Source of the DNA: Paenibacillus sp. GP183
Lineage (GTDB): Bacteria; Bacillota; Bacilli; Paenibacillales; NBRC-103111
Reading direction: 5' to 3'
Length of the DNA stretch: 64,000 nucleotides
NCBI RefSeq assembly: GCF_900104695.1
Contig: NZ_FNSW01000001.1
Location: 5,353,370 to 5,417,369 of the forward strand
Within the stretch, counting starts at the first letter, position 1. Each line of letters opens with the position of its first letter. Below the pieces are notes generated by a model. It saw only the letters and a program-made list of their open reading frames with translations, had not been told where the DNA came from and made no database searches. Made by a program: the position numbers and the translations under genes. Positions 15,674 to 24,457 of the stretch are shown here, in pieces.

Positions 15674-17680
15674 ATGATAGATATGGAAGCTGTTCAAAAG
15701 AAACCGGTCTTGCAAGTTCGTGATTTGAATACTCATTTTTTTACGGATTCGGGTACGGTGAAGGCGGTAAACGGCGTTTCTTTTGATCTTCTGCGCGGAG
15801 AACGTTTGGCCATTGTCGGCGAAAGCGGTTCGGGCAAAAGCGCGATGGCTATGTCCCTGATCCAATTGCTGGCTTTTCCCGGCAAAGTGGTTTCAGGCAG
15901 CACCAAGCTGGAAGGCAGGGAGCTCATCGGGCTGGGAGAACGGGAATTAAATAAGCTCCGTGGGAGCGCAATCGGCACCATTTTTCAAGATCCAATGTCG
16001 TCGCTCGACCCGGTCATGAAGATCGAAGACCAGATGGTAAAGCCGATTCGGATGCATTTGAAATTAAACGCTAAAGATGCGCGCAGCTTGGCCGTTAATC
16101 TTTTGGCGCGCGTCGGCATTCCTGATGCGGATAAACGAATATCCGCTTATCCGTTTGAACTCAGCGGAGGCATGAGGCAGCGTGTCATGATTGCGATGGC
16201 GCTATCCTGCAACCCGAAGCTGATCATTGCCGACGAACCGACGACCGCTCTGGATGTAACCATTCAGGCACAAATTGTCCAATTGTTAAAAGAATTGGCG
16301 GAAACGACAGGCACCACTATGATGTTCATTACTCATGATTTGGGGCTGGTTGCCCGCTTCGCGCAAAAGGTGGCGGTCATGTATGCCGGAAAGATCATTG
16401 AATTCGGAACGGTTCATGAAATTTTCAGCCAGCCGAAGCATCCGTATACGCAAAGCTTGCTCAAGGCGATACCAAGCGTCGCCGGGGAAAAGAAGAACCG
16501 GCTTTTGCAAATTCAAGGTTTCCCGCCCGATATGAAATTGCCGGTTACCGGTTGTTCTTATAAAGATCGATGCCCGGCTGCTATCGACCGCTGTTATCTG
16601 GAATCGCCTGATCTTACCTTGCGGGGCGGCAATCAATCGGCTGCTTGCTGGCTGGAAAATGGGTTAATGAGTGAAGGGGAAGACAAAATCGTTGAACTTT
16701 TGAGCTACAAATACGTCAAGTCCATGGATTCAGAAAAGACGAAGGAAGTATATGCAAGCGACACTGTTTTGAAAATCCAGGATTTGAACAAGCATTTTAC
16801 GAAAAAATCGTTGGTCCCGTGGAAGAAAAGTACGGTCATCCGCGCCGTCAATGGCATTAATATGACCCTGAAGAGAGGCGAAACGATCGGCATTGTTGGG
16901 GAAAGCGGCTGCGGCAAAAGCACAACTGCCAGGATGCTGCTGGATTTGGATAAGCCTACTTCAGGGAGCATCCACATGGATGGAAATATCCAGATCGTTT
17001 TCCAAGATCCCTATTCTTCATTCAACCCGAAAATGAAAATCAGTGATATTATCGGAGAACCGCTTAATGTGCAAAAGATCGGCACTAAAGAGGAACGCAA
17101 ACAGAAAGTGCGGGATTTGATTCAGAAGGTCGGGCTTGAAACGTCATATTTGGACCGTTATCCCAGTCAGTTAAGCGGCGGACAGCGCCAGCGCATAGGG
17201 ATTGCAAGATCGCTCGCATTGAATCCAACCGTCATTGTTGCGGACGAACCGACATCGGCGCTGGACGTCTCCGTCAGGGCGCAAATCATTAATCTGCTGT
17301 GCGATTTAAAAGAAGAGATGGGGCTTAGTTTTATCTTTATTTCCCATGATCTGTCAACCGTTCGCTATATTTCCGATACGATTGCGGTTATGTATTTGGG
17401 TGAAATCGTAGAAAGCGGCCCTGCTGAAGAAATATTCAATAACCCCGCCCATCCTTATACGAAGGCTCTGCTTAGCGCCGTTCCCGTGCCGGACCCAAGG
17501 GTGGAAGAAAGCAGGAATATTGAATTGCTTCAAGGGGAATTGCCTAGCTTGGCGAACCCGCCAACAGGCTGCGCGTTTAGTTCCCGCTGCCCTCAAGTAA
17601 CGGAAAGATGCATGCAAGAAAAACCAAAACTCGAAGATTACCGAGTGAGCAGAAAGGTCTCCTGCCATGTTGTCTCCTGA
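15674..17680 (+). CDS. Fused double ATP-binding protein (DppD-DppF type), cassette A
   Basis: This 668-aa protein joins two complete ABC ATPases, as in GsiA or YliA. The first half has [19 protein letters not shown] and [12 protein letters not shown]. The second has [25 protein letters not shown] and VIVADEPTSALD. Each half ends in an oligopeptide-family C-terminal domain with a Cys-rich segment (CSYKDRCPAAIDRC; CAFSSRCPQVTERC). The fusion distinguishes cassette A from B and C, which have separate D and F genes. The start at 15674 is close to its ribosome site; the ATG at 15683 is an alternative. Its end overlaps the MFS gene by 14 bp. Confidence 0.92.
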   Translation: MIDMEAVQKKPVLQVRDLNTHFFTDSGTVKAVNGVSFDLLRGERLAIVGESGSGKSAMAMSLIQLLAFPGKVVSGSTKLEGRELIGLGERELNKLRGSAIGTIFQDPMSSLDPVMKIEDQMVKPIRMHLKLNAKDARSLAVNLLARVGIPDADKRISAYPFELSGGMRQRVMIAMALSCNPKLIIADEPTTALDVTIQAQIVQLLKELAETTGTTMMFITHDLGLVARFAQKVAVMYAGKIIEFGTVHEIFSQPKHPYTQSLLKAIPSVAGEKKNRLLQIQGFPPDMKLPVTGCSYKDRCPAAIDRCYLESPDLTLRGGNQSAACWLENGLMSEGEDKIVELLSYKYVKSMDSEKTKEVYASDTVLKIQDLNKHFTKKSLVPWKKSTVIRAVNGINMTLKRGETIGIVGESGCGKSTTARMLLDLDKPTSGSIHMDGNIQIVFQDPYSSFNPKMKISDIIGEPLNVQKIGTKEERKQKVRDLIQKVGLETSYLDRYPSQLSGGQRQRIGIARSLALNPTVIVADEPTSALDVSVRAQIINLLCDLKEEMGLSFIFISHDLSTVRYISDTIAVMYLGEIVESGPAEEIFNNPAHPYTKALLSAVPVPDPRVEESRNIELLQGELPSLANPPTGCAFSSRCPQVTERCMQEKPKLEDYRVSRKVSCHVVS

Positions 17681-18965
17681 GTTTTACAGGAAATTCGGCA
17701 TTTATGGCGGAGGCTTTTTTTATACCATTACCGGCATGGCGCAGCCCTTTTTCTCACTCTATGCGCAGGAAGCCGGCGCCTCTACAGCAGCGATCGGGTT
17801 CTTGGTTACGATGCGTGCGATTCTGCCTATCTTTATCGCGATGCCGATAGGGCAGCTGATCGATTCGATCGGCCCCATGCGAATGTTGAAATACGGAAGC
17901 GTCTCACTTATTTTATCGCTGTTTGCCAATATAATTGCCAATAGTTTATGGATGATGGCGATATCACAAGTATTTATGGGCATTTGCGTCCTTATCATGT
18001 CGTCATGCTTCCAGGTGCTGGTTTCCGAAGGTCGAAAAAAGGAGCGTAACGGCAGCATCAATAAATATTCGATGTGGATGTCTGCTGGCGGGATGCTGGG
18101 ACCGTTAATCGGCGGGGGCGTAACCTCTTTATTCGTTAACAAAATGTTCGGTTATAAATTTACTTTCGGCGCAGCTTGTATAGCCTCAATCCTGTTTTTT
18201 ATATTATTGCTTGTGATTGCCAAAGGCTATAAGCATGCTGAAGCTGAAAAATCTGTGAAACCTAAAGATCTGCTGAAGGCGAAAGGCATCCTCGACAGTT
18301 ACGTCAGCGGTTGGCATCTAATGAAATTTCGCTCTGTCCAGTTCGGATTGGTCGCTACTTTCCTGATCATGTACATTCAATCGCTGTATATGAGCTTCAT
18401 GCCGATTTATTTGGATGGACTTGGATACTCAACATTGCTTATTTCAGCCATCATTTCAATACGTGGTTTAGCCAGTATGCTGTCCAGATACGGTTTAGGG
18501 TGGTTAATGCGCCTGGCGTCTATGGAGCGGATATTGATAATAGCCGGCATTATTGCCTCCATTGGCGTTGTGCTGACGCCGCTCGCCGGTTTGCACATGG
18601 CGTGGATTATTATTTTGGTTATGGTCATTGGAGGCGCGGTTGGGATCAATCAGCCGGTGAGCATCATGATTATGGTCGATGACGACCAGGGGCCTAATCG
18701 CGGCAAACTGATGGGCATGCGCCTGATCATGAATCGAATATCGCAAATTTTGAGCCCGGCGATATTCGGAGTCTTGGGTCAAACACTCGGGTTAACGATT
18801 GCATTTTACGTGGGCGGAGGGTTTCTGGTTGCAGCCATGCTTGGATTTTCGTTGTTTACCTCGTTGAAATGGAAGTCGCAAACACCAGGCATCGAACCAC
18901 CCGAGGAGGAACCGAAGGAGCCCTTCTCTATGCCGCAGCCAAAGTCGAATGAAAGAGCTTTATAA
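17667..18965 (+). CDS. MFS transporter inside cassette A
   Basis: This 432-aa protein has about twelve hydrophobic segments in two halves and an acidic, proline-rich C-terminal tail (GIEPPEEEPKEP). The GQLIDSIGPMRMLKYG segment is the MFS loop between helices 2 and 3. It overlaps the ATPase gene by 14 bp and is followed 24 bp later by the second hydrolase, so it is part of the operon. Since an ABC importer is already present, it may export a product (acid or amine) or add a second uptake route. Subfamily and direction cannot be decided from sequence. Confidence 0.82.
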   Translation: MLSPEFYRKFGIYGGGFFYTITGMAQPFFSLYAQEAGASTAAIGFLVTMRAILPIFIAMPIGQLIDSIGPMRMLKYGSVSLILSLFANIIANSLWMMAISQVFMGICVLIMSSCFQVLVSEGRKKERNGSINKYSMWMSAGGMLGPLIGGGVTSLFVNKMFGYKFTFGAACIASILFFILLLVIAKGYKHAEAEKSVKPKDLLKAKGILDSYVSGWHLMKFRSVQFGLVATFLIMYIQSLYMSFMPIYLDGLGYSTLLISAIISIRGLASMLSRYGLGWLMRLASMERILIIAGIIASIGVVLTPLAGLHMAWIIILVMVIGGAVGINQPVSIMIMVDDDQGPNRGKLMGMRLIMNRISQILSPAIFGVLGQTLGLTIAFYVGGGFLVAAMLGFSLFTSLKWKSQTPGIEPPEEEPKEPFSMPQPKSNERAL

Positions 18966-18989
18966 CAAAAAACAGGGAGGAATTTGGAA

Positions 18990-19715
18990 ATGGATATGAC
19001 AAAAGAGTGGGAACGATTTTTTACGGAGCAAGACAAGGAGCATTATAAATTATGGGGCAAAAAAGAACCTTTCGGGTTCGGAAAAAGCCCGGCGCTTCTG
19101 CTCATCGACATCTACTATGGAGTTCTCGGATTGAAGAGAGAGCCGCTGATGGAGCAGATCAAGTATCTTCCAGGCGGCATGGGACTCGAGGGCTGGGAAG
19201 CTGTGGACCGCGCGGCAGAGCTGCTGGCCGCAGCCCGGGCGAACAATATTCCGGTCATCCATGTCACGAAACTGGATACGGACGGCGTCATCGGTTGGGG
19301 AGGCAAAATAGGCAGAAGGCCGACGAACATTCCGGAGGAGCTTCGCAGAAAAATGAGTGATATTGTCGAAGAAGTTGCGCCCCAGCCCGGAGAGGTGGTA
19401 CTTCGCAAAGCGGCTCCGAGCGCGTTTAATGGAACTGTGCTCGCATATCAGCTTCGCTCCATGGGTATCGATACGCTGATTGCCTGCGGCGAATCGACGA
19501 GCGGATGCGTACGGTCAACTGTAGTTGACGGCGCAACGAACCGCTATCATATGGGTGTCGTGGCTGAAGCTTGTTTTGACCGTACCCAGATGTCCCACTA
19601 CGTGAACCTGTTCGACTTGCATCAAAAATACGCCGATGTCATTGACCGCTTTGAAGCAACAACCTATTTTGCAGAAATCGCCTCCGAAAGGAAGAAGGAG
19701 CACGCAACAATATAA
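18990..19715 (+). CDS. Isochorismatase-fold cysteine hydrolase A2 (N-carbamoylsarcosine-amidase-like)
   Basis: This 241-aa protein is a paralogue of the hydrolase at 13004. The triad is Asp40 (LLLIDIYYG), Lys140 (VVLRKAAPSAF) and Cys173 (GESTSGCVRST), and it shares the NLFDLHQKYADV motif. I start at ATG 18990, nine bases after GGGAGG; the TTG at 18984 is too close to that site. The two copies differ between Asp and Lys, where substrate specificity is set in this fold, so they may act on different amides or in sequence. It is near the operon end, just before the binding protein. Confidence 0.83.
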   Translation: MDMTKEWERFFTEQDKEHYKLWGKKEPFGFGKSPALLLIDIYYGVLGLKREPLMEQIKYLPGGMGLEGWEAVDRAAELLAAARANNIPVIHVTKLDTDGVIGWGGKIGRRPTNIPEELRRKMSDIVEEVAPQPGEVVLRKAAPSAFNGTVLAYQLRSMGIDTLIACGESTSGCVRSTVVDGATNRYHMGVVAEACFDRTQMSHYVNLFDLHQKYADVIDRFEATTYFAEIASERKKEHATI

Positions 19716-19812
19716 TATATACGGCATGGCAATTCCGCTTCAGAAAACCAAACAATGCTCAACGGATTTGTTGGACTAAAAAACTTATAAATAGAAGAAG
19801 AGGGATCATGCT

Positions 19813-21417
19813 ATGATAAAAGGATTCAGAGTTGCCCGCCTGTTGGCACTGCTTCTATCTGTTGCTTTCATTTTCGCGGCTTGCTCCAACAACGGCAATT
19901 CCAAACAAGATGCTTCTGCAGCCAGTCCAGCAAATTCCGGGGGTACGGCGAAGGCTGCGGACAAAGTGCTGAAAGTCCGTACTTACGACGATTTTGCCGG
20001 ATACGATCCTGCCTCCATTTTCCGAACGGAAAACGAAAATATCGCTTTCAATATTTATAGCGGTTTGGTGTCGTATGATTCAAAGACAGGTGCAATCGTT
20101 CCCGATCTCGCGGATAAATGGGAATCGAGCGACAATAAAACATGGACGTTCCATTTGCGTAAAGGGGTCAAGTGGCAAAAAGGATATGGCGAGCTGACGG
20201 CTGCCGATGTCATATACTCATACCAACGTATCATTGATCCGAAAACAGCATCACCATACGCAAACGACTTCGGCAACATTGCATCGGTCGAAGCCCCCGA
20301 TAATTATACAGTCGTGTATAAGCTGAAGACAGTGGACGGCAATTTTCCTCATATCGTCGCCAACTATCACCAGGGACAAATTGTTAAAAAGGAAGCCGTA
20401 GAAAAGTTTGGAGACCAATACAAATGGAATCCTGTCGGCACTGGTCCCTTTGAATTGGAAAGCTTAAAGCCGAATCAAGAAATCGTGCTTGCGCGCCATG
20501 CCGACTATTTCAAAGGACCTGCGCCGCTAAGCAAAATCATTTTCACCATCATCAAGGATGATGACACAGCCGGTATTGCGCTGCAGAACGGTGAAGTCGA
20601 TTTGGCCATGCGAATTGATCGTACGGAAACGGTTCAAAGACTGCAAAAGGCCGGTTTTCTTATGAATACCCGTCAAGACAGGGCTGTTAATGTCATGGTA
20701 TTCAACACGTCCGTCAAGCCTCTCGATAACGTTAAGGTAAGACAGGCTTATGCGTACGCAATCGATTGGCCAACAATTATCAAGACAACTTATCCGCTGT
20801 TGGAATCGCCGACCATTAACTTGCTGCCCAAGTGGATGGATGTATATACAGCCGATGTTCCAAAGTATGATTTCAATCCGGAAAAAGCGAAGCAGCTGCT
20901 TGCTGAAGCGGGCTTGCCGAACGGCTTTACCATCCATCAGCTTACGACATCGTCATCAGGCATAACCGAAGATCTGCAGTTGGTCCAAGAGTATCTGAAA
21001 AAAGTGGGCATCACCCTGCAATTTGAACTTGTGGATTCGCCAACGTATAACAAGCGGAGAAATAGCGGCGAATTTGAAATATCTTCAAGACTGCTGCCTG
21101 CAATCAATCCAGATACAATTCTTTTCAGCTACCTGCACCCATCTAACATAGTGCCCAAAGGTCTTAACGGAGCAAGGTACAATAATCCGGATCTGACAGC
21201 CAAATTGGAAGCGGCACGTTCCGAAGTAAATCCTGACAAAAGAAAGCAGTTATACGCGGAAGTGCAGAAAATTGCCTTGACGGATATGCCTTACTTGCCG
21301 TATTATTCCGCACACACCATTTGGCCGAGTTATGATTATGTCACCAATGTAAATGTTAACCCGATTTCACAGGTTAATTATTACGAGGTCGACATGAAAC
21401 CGAAAAAAGGGAAATGA
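19813..21417 (+). CDS. Peptide-type ABC importer binding lipoprotein (SBP_bac_5), cassette A
   Basis: This 534-aa lipoprotein has signal peptide and lipobox FAAC (Cys near residue 24), then a Ser/Ala-rich linker. The family-5 solute-binding fold follows (WTFHLRKGVKWQKG, WNPVGTGPFELES, VRQAYAYAIDW). It is the extracellular receptor for the cassette A permeases. It comes last in the cluster, 97 bp after hydrolase A2, so it may also have its own promoter to make it in excess. Family 5 binds peptides, nickel chelates, glutathione and other ligands; the ligand here is unknown. Confidence 0.9.
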   Translation: MIKGFRVARLLALLLSVAFIFAACSNNGNSKQDASAASPANSGGTAKAADKVLKVRTYDDFAGYDPASIFRTENENIAFNIYSGLVSYDSKTGAIVPDLADKWESSDNKTWTFHLRKGVKWQKGYGELTAADVIYSYQRIIDPKTASPYANDFGNIASVEAPDNYTVVYKLKTVDGNFPHIVANYHQGQIVKKEAVEKFGDQYKWNPVGTGPFELESLKPNQEIVLARHADYFKGPAPLSKIIFTIIKDDDTAGIALQNGEVDLAMRIDRTETVQRLQKAGFLMNTRQDRAVNVMVFNTSVKPLDNVKVRQAYAYAIDWPTIIKTTYPLLESPTINLLPKWMDVYTADVPKYDFNPEKAKQLLAEAGLPNGFTIHQLTTSSSGITEDLQLVQEYLKKVGITLQFELVDSPTYNKRRNSGEFEISSRLLPAINPDTILFSYLHPSNIVPKGLNGARYNNPDLTAKLEAARSEVNPDKRKQLYAEVQKIALTDMPYLPYYSAHTIWPSYDYVTNVNVNPISQVNYYEVDMKPKKGK

Positions 21418-21450
21418 TGAACAAAGAAGCCCCCATTTGGGGGACTCAGG

Positions 21451-21488
21451 CTGTCGAGAAAGTCCAAAGGACTTTTTCGGCAGTTTTT
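21451..21488 (+). terminator. Terminator of cassette A
   Basis: CTGTCGAGAAAGTCC pairs, with G-T pairs, with GGACTTTTTCGGCAG around AAA and is followed by seven T. A smaller CCCCATTTGGGG hairpin lies just upstream at 21430. Confidence 0.8.
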
Positions 21489-21504
21489 TTCTATGTTTTG
21501 TATT

Positions 21505-22281
21505 TCAGTGTGCAGCTTTTTCTTTGTCTTTGTCTTTTTCATTTTTTGTATCTAAAGTTTCTAAAGCTTGTAAGCCCAGTTTTGCAAGTACATAATGACC
21601 ATCGATAGTTGGATGAACATCGTATGGGATCACCAAGATGTTTTGTTTTCCGGCAAAAGCTGAGAACGCATCAGCGACGACAATGCTTGGATCGCTGTCA
21701 TACGATTTGATGATCATATTTGGTAAAGCGAGCAATGCGCCTGCCTGCAGATCTAAGCCATAAAACGGATTGTAGATATTATAGAGAATAATTGGCGCTT
21801 TGGTAACCGAGCGAATTTCGCTGATAATGGCTGTCAAGTTCATGCCGTATTGTTGTGTAATTAGACCAATCACCTGCATATCTGCCAAAGTGGGTGTATA
21901 ACCGGGAATGCTGATCAGTTTTTCAATGATCGGCTTAGTCCCCTGAAGAAAGTCATTGCTTCCTATTTCCAGCGTAATGACGTTTGCATGAGCAAGTGCA
22001 TCGCGGTAGCCTTTCGTTTTCAATAAGGCCAGCAAATCCCCAGATTTAGCTCCCCCGACGGCTAGATTGCTCACTTGGTAGTCATCCTCGCTATTTGCAA
22101 TCAAAGACGGGAATGCTTGGTCAGAAGGTCTATCATTTGTGGGAGATAAATTCCAGCCGAAGGTAATGGAATCACCTAGTGCCACTAAAGATTTTTGGCT
22201 TTTTGCAAAGACCGCCTGAGAAAATAACATAGACAAAAGCAAACCAACCAAAAGTACACTCAACAACTTTTTTGATTTCAT
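21505..22281 (-). CDS. Secreted SGNH/GDSL-family lipase or esterase
   Basis: This 258-aa protein has a signal peptide (about residues 1-26, ending SQAVFA) and block I VALGDSITFGWN with the nucleophile Ser. Block III is LEIGSNDF with its Gly and Asn, and the C-terminal DVHPTIDGH carries the catalytic Asp/His pair. SGNH enzymes hydrolyse esters of lipids or sugars, here outside the cell. The tail (KNEKDKDKEKAAH) is highly charged and probably disordered. GGAGGAAG precedes the start. It is monocistronic and unrelated in theme to its neighbours. Confidence 0.88.
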   Translation of the reverse strand: MKSKKLLSVLLVGLLLSMLFSQAVFAKSQKSLVALGDSITFGWNLSPTNDRPSDQAFPSLIANSEDDYQVSNLAVGGAKSGDLLALLKTKGYRDALAHANVITLEIGSNDFLQGTKPIIEKLISIPGYTPTLADMQVIGLITQQYGMNLTAIISEIRSVTKAPIILYNIYNPFYGLDLQAGALLALPNMIIKSYDSDPSIVVADAFSAFAGKQNILVIPYDVHPTIDGHYVLAKLGLQALETLDTKNEKDKDKEKAAH

Positions 22282-22421
22282 ATCTTCCTCCTAATTGAGA
22301 TTAATAGATTTCCCTTTTGGGACGCGCCATTTGATCTTAACATTTTATCGTGGAAGAATATGTCATTATCCGATGTCGATCTATGCCTTTCTAGTCCTAT
22401 TTTTAACATATGATAGAACGC

Positions 22422-23300
22422 TTATGTTCCGGAGGTGGACCAGTGCGTTGGTCGAGAGAGCGACGTCGGCAGCTTGGTGTCAGCATCGCCCTTCGCCGCG
22501 TTAAGCTGGGCTTGGGTGAGAAAGATGCTCCCGGTGAGGTCGGCACCGCTGAGGTCAGTGTCCCGGAAATCAGCCCCTATGAGGTCAGCCAATCTCAGAT
22601 CGGCACCGCTGAGGTCAGCGGCAATAAGGTAGGCGCCTCTCAAGTTGGCGCATCTTAGGTCGGCTCCTCTGAGATTGGCCCCGATGAGATCGACTCCTCG
22701 GCCAAAGGTCCTCTGACGTCTCGGAGGGTTCTTCAGCTTGCGGCGGGCTTCGGCTCGCACAAGCTCGCTGGTCCGTAGGTGCAGAGCATTGACATCTGCT
22801 CGGTGTGCTGCCACGTCCAGTTCCATGAGTGAGTCGGGACTGAGGCGAGTGAGCCGTTCCGTCTCATCGAGCGCCAAGCTGAGCTCACCGTGGACCGGAT
22901 GGGCCGATGGCAGCGTCATCGCTTCGGTCAAATACCAGAGCAGCTCATGAAGCTGCCTCATAATTGGGAACACCTCGAACATTTGCTTCGCAGTTCCTGG
23001 GAATTGCCGCCAGTCGTGTCCGCCGAAGGTGACTTGGGCAACCTTTTGCCCCGCGCCGAAGCAGTCATAAACCGTGCAGCCTCGAAAGCCCAGTTGCCTA
23101 AGGCTATTGTGAACGCCGCAGCGGAAGTCTGATTGCAGGTTGTGGCAGGACTGGCCAGCGCCTTTGTCGATCGCGAAGTCTGCCGAAGCTGCGAACGGCA
23201 GCGCGACACAGCATAGGCCGAAGCAGTTCTCGCAGTCAGCTCGCAAACTAAGGCGACTCTTGTCGGGGTATGCTTCTGAATTTTCGTGATTCTCAGACAT
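22422..23300 (-). CDS. Cys-rich N-terminus plus pentapeptide-repeat protein
   Basis: This 292-aa protein has two parts. Residues 20-85 hold a cysteine pattern (CENCFGLCC near 23-31, then C in GQSCHNL, FRCGVH and GCTVYDC) resembling the CxxxCxxCC-type YkgJ metal-binding families. Residues 203-265 are about twelve tandem A(D/N)LxG-type pentapeptides, which fold as a right-handed beta-helix. Between them is a helical segment. It has no signal peptide. The gene is visibly richer in GC than the flanking DNA, and proteins of this layout are known to me mainly from actinobacteria, so transfer is plausible. Function is unknown; some pentapeptide proteins mimic DNA and protect gyrase. Confidence 0.75.
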   Translation of the reverse strand: MSENHENSEAYPDKSRLSLRADCENCFGLCCVALPFAASADFAIDKGAGQSCHNLQSDFRCGVHNSLRQLGFRGCTVYDCFGAGQKVAQVTFGGHDWRQFPGTAKQMFEVFPIMRQLHELLWYLTEAMTLPSAHPVHGELSLALDETERLTRLSPDSLMELDVAAHRADVNALHLRTSELVRAEARRKLKNPPRRQRTFGRGVDLIGANLRGADLRCANLRGAYLIAADLSGADLRLADLIGADFRDTDLSGADLTGSIFLTQAQLNAAKGDADTKLPTSLSRPTHWSTSGT

Positions 23301-23330
23301 GTGTGGACTCCTTCCGCATCAAATCAATAA

Positions 23331-23370
23331 AAGCGATCAGTGTTTTTTGAACTGATCGCTTTTTATTTTA
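23331..23370. terminator. Bidirectional hairpin upstream of the pentapeptide gene
   Basis: AAGCGATCAGT and ACTGATCGCTT form a perfect 11-bp stem with a nine-base loop. T runs follow in both directions. It insulates the pentapeptide gene from prp read-through. Confidence 0.7.
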
Positions 23371-23462
23371 CCACATAAGAAAGTTAATAATTTCGGATCC
23401 CCATTGCAAAAGCAATAGAAACTGCTAAAAATTCTAATCGTCAAGCTCCTACGTTCTACAGC

Positions 23463-23501
23463 AAAAAAAGGATCACCTGTTCTTGTAACAGGGGGTCCTT
23501 T
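23463..23501 (-). terminator. Terminator of the prp operon
   Basis: On the minus strand AAAGGACCCCCTGTT pairs with AACAGGTGATCCTTT (one mismatch) around a five-base loop and is followed by a T run. It lies 11 bp after the prpB stop. Confidence 0.78.
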
Positions 23502-23512
23502 AAATTTACACT

Positions 23513-24421
23513 CTATTTGTTTGTGGGAAGTATAGTTTTTGCAATTTTACTATCCAATGCTTCGTAATCGTAATAACGAATGGTTTCATACAGTTCTTTG
23601 CGGGTTTGCATGTCTTCCAGAGAGTTGACTTGTGTTCCTGTTTGGCTGATTTCCGCAAAAACCCGCTCGTAGGCTTTTGCGGCAACGCGCAGCGAAGTAA
23701 CGGGATAAATCACCATGCTGAAGCCCCAGGATTCGAACTGTTCAGCCGTATAATAAGGCGTTCGGCCGAACTCTGTCATATTGGCGAGCATCGGACATTG
23801 GACAGCATCGGTGAATTGTTTGAATTCCTCTTCATTTTCAAGTGCTTCCGGGAAAATGCCATCGGCACCTGCGGCCAGATATTGCTTGGCTCTTTTGATC
23901 GCCGCATCGATTCCCTCAACACTTTTTGCATCGGTGCGTGCAACTACAAACAGGGTCGGACTGATTTCCTTGATCGTACTTATTTTTTGTGCCATTTCTT
24001 CTGCGGATACAAGGTTTTTTCCATTCAGATGACCGCACTTTTTCGGCAATTCCTGGTCTTCAATCTGCACGGCTGCTACCTTGGCCTCAACCATTTCTTT
24101 TGCCGTTCTGGCAACGTTCAAGACTCCTCCGTAACCCGTGTCGATATCTACAAGCACAGGCAGGCAAGATGACCGAACAAGCTCACGGGCACGCTCAGCC
24201 ACTTCATTGGAGTAAATCAATCCCAAATCAGGCAATCCGCGGCTTGCGGTATAAGCTGCACCCGACAAATATAAGGCTTTGAAATCGAATTGCTTGGCAA
24301 CTCTTGCAGCCATCCCATCATGTGCTCCGGGGATTTTCACAATGGATCCGGACGTTACAAGCCTCCGAAACTCGGCAGCCAACTGTTTTTGATCAGGTTC
24401 TTCTTCTATTAACCAGGTCAT
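23513..24421 (-). CDS. prpB: 2-methylisocitrate lyase
   Basis: This 302-aa member of the isocitrate lyase/PEP mutase family carries the signature KKCGHLNGK near residue 120, with the catalytic Cys. It splits 2-methylisocitrate into pyruvate and succinate, the last step of the methylcitrate cycle that removes propionyl-CoA. I start at the ATG at 24421 because GGAGG lies five bases upstream; the longer version from 24433 would contain that ribosome site. It is third in prpC-prpD-prpB and followed by a clear terminator. Confidence 0.93.
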   Translation of the reverse strand: MTWLIEEEPDQKQLAAEFRRLVTSGSIVKIPGAHDGMAARVAKQFDFKALYLSGAAYTASRGLPDLGLIYSNEVAERARELVRSSCLPVLVDIDTGYGGVLNVARTAKEMVEAKVAAVQIEDQELPKKCGHLNGKNLVSAEEMAQKISTIKEISPTLFVVARTDAKSVEGIDAAIKRAKQYLAAGADGIFPEALENEEEFKQFTDAVQCPMLANMTEFGRTPYYTAEQFESWGFSMVIYPVTSLRVAAKAYERVFAEISQTGTQVNSLEDMQTRKELYETIRYYDYEALDSKIAKTILPTNK

Positions 24422-24457
24422 AGTTACCTCCATTTAACACTGCAGATGCACTCTTTT

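Noticed and set aside
22500..22690. Short tandem DNA repeats, checked as a possible CRISPR or minisatellite
   Set aside because: They encode in-frame pentapeptides of a protein; unit length and spacing do not fit a CRISPR array.
23606..24172. 188-aa plus-strand ORF opposite prpB
   Set aside because: prpB is complete and conserved on the other strand; this frame has no family features.
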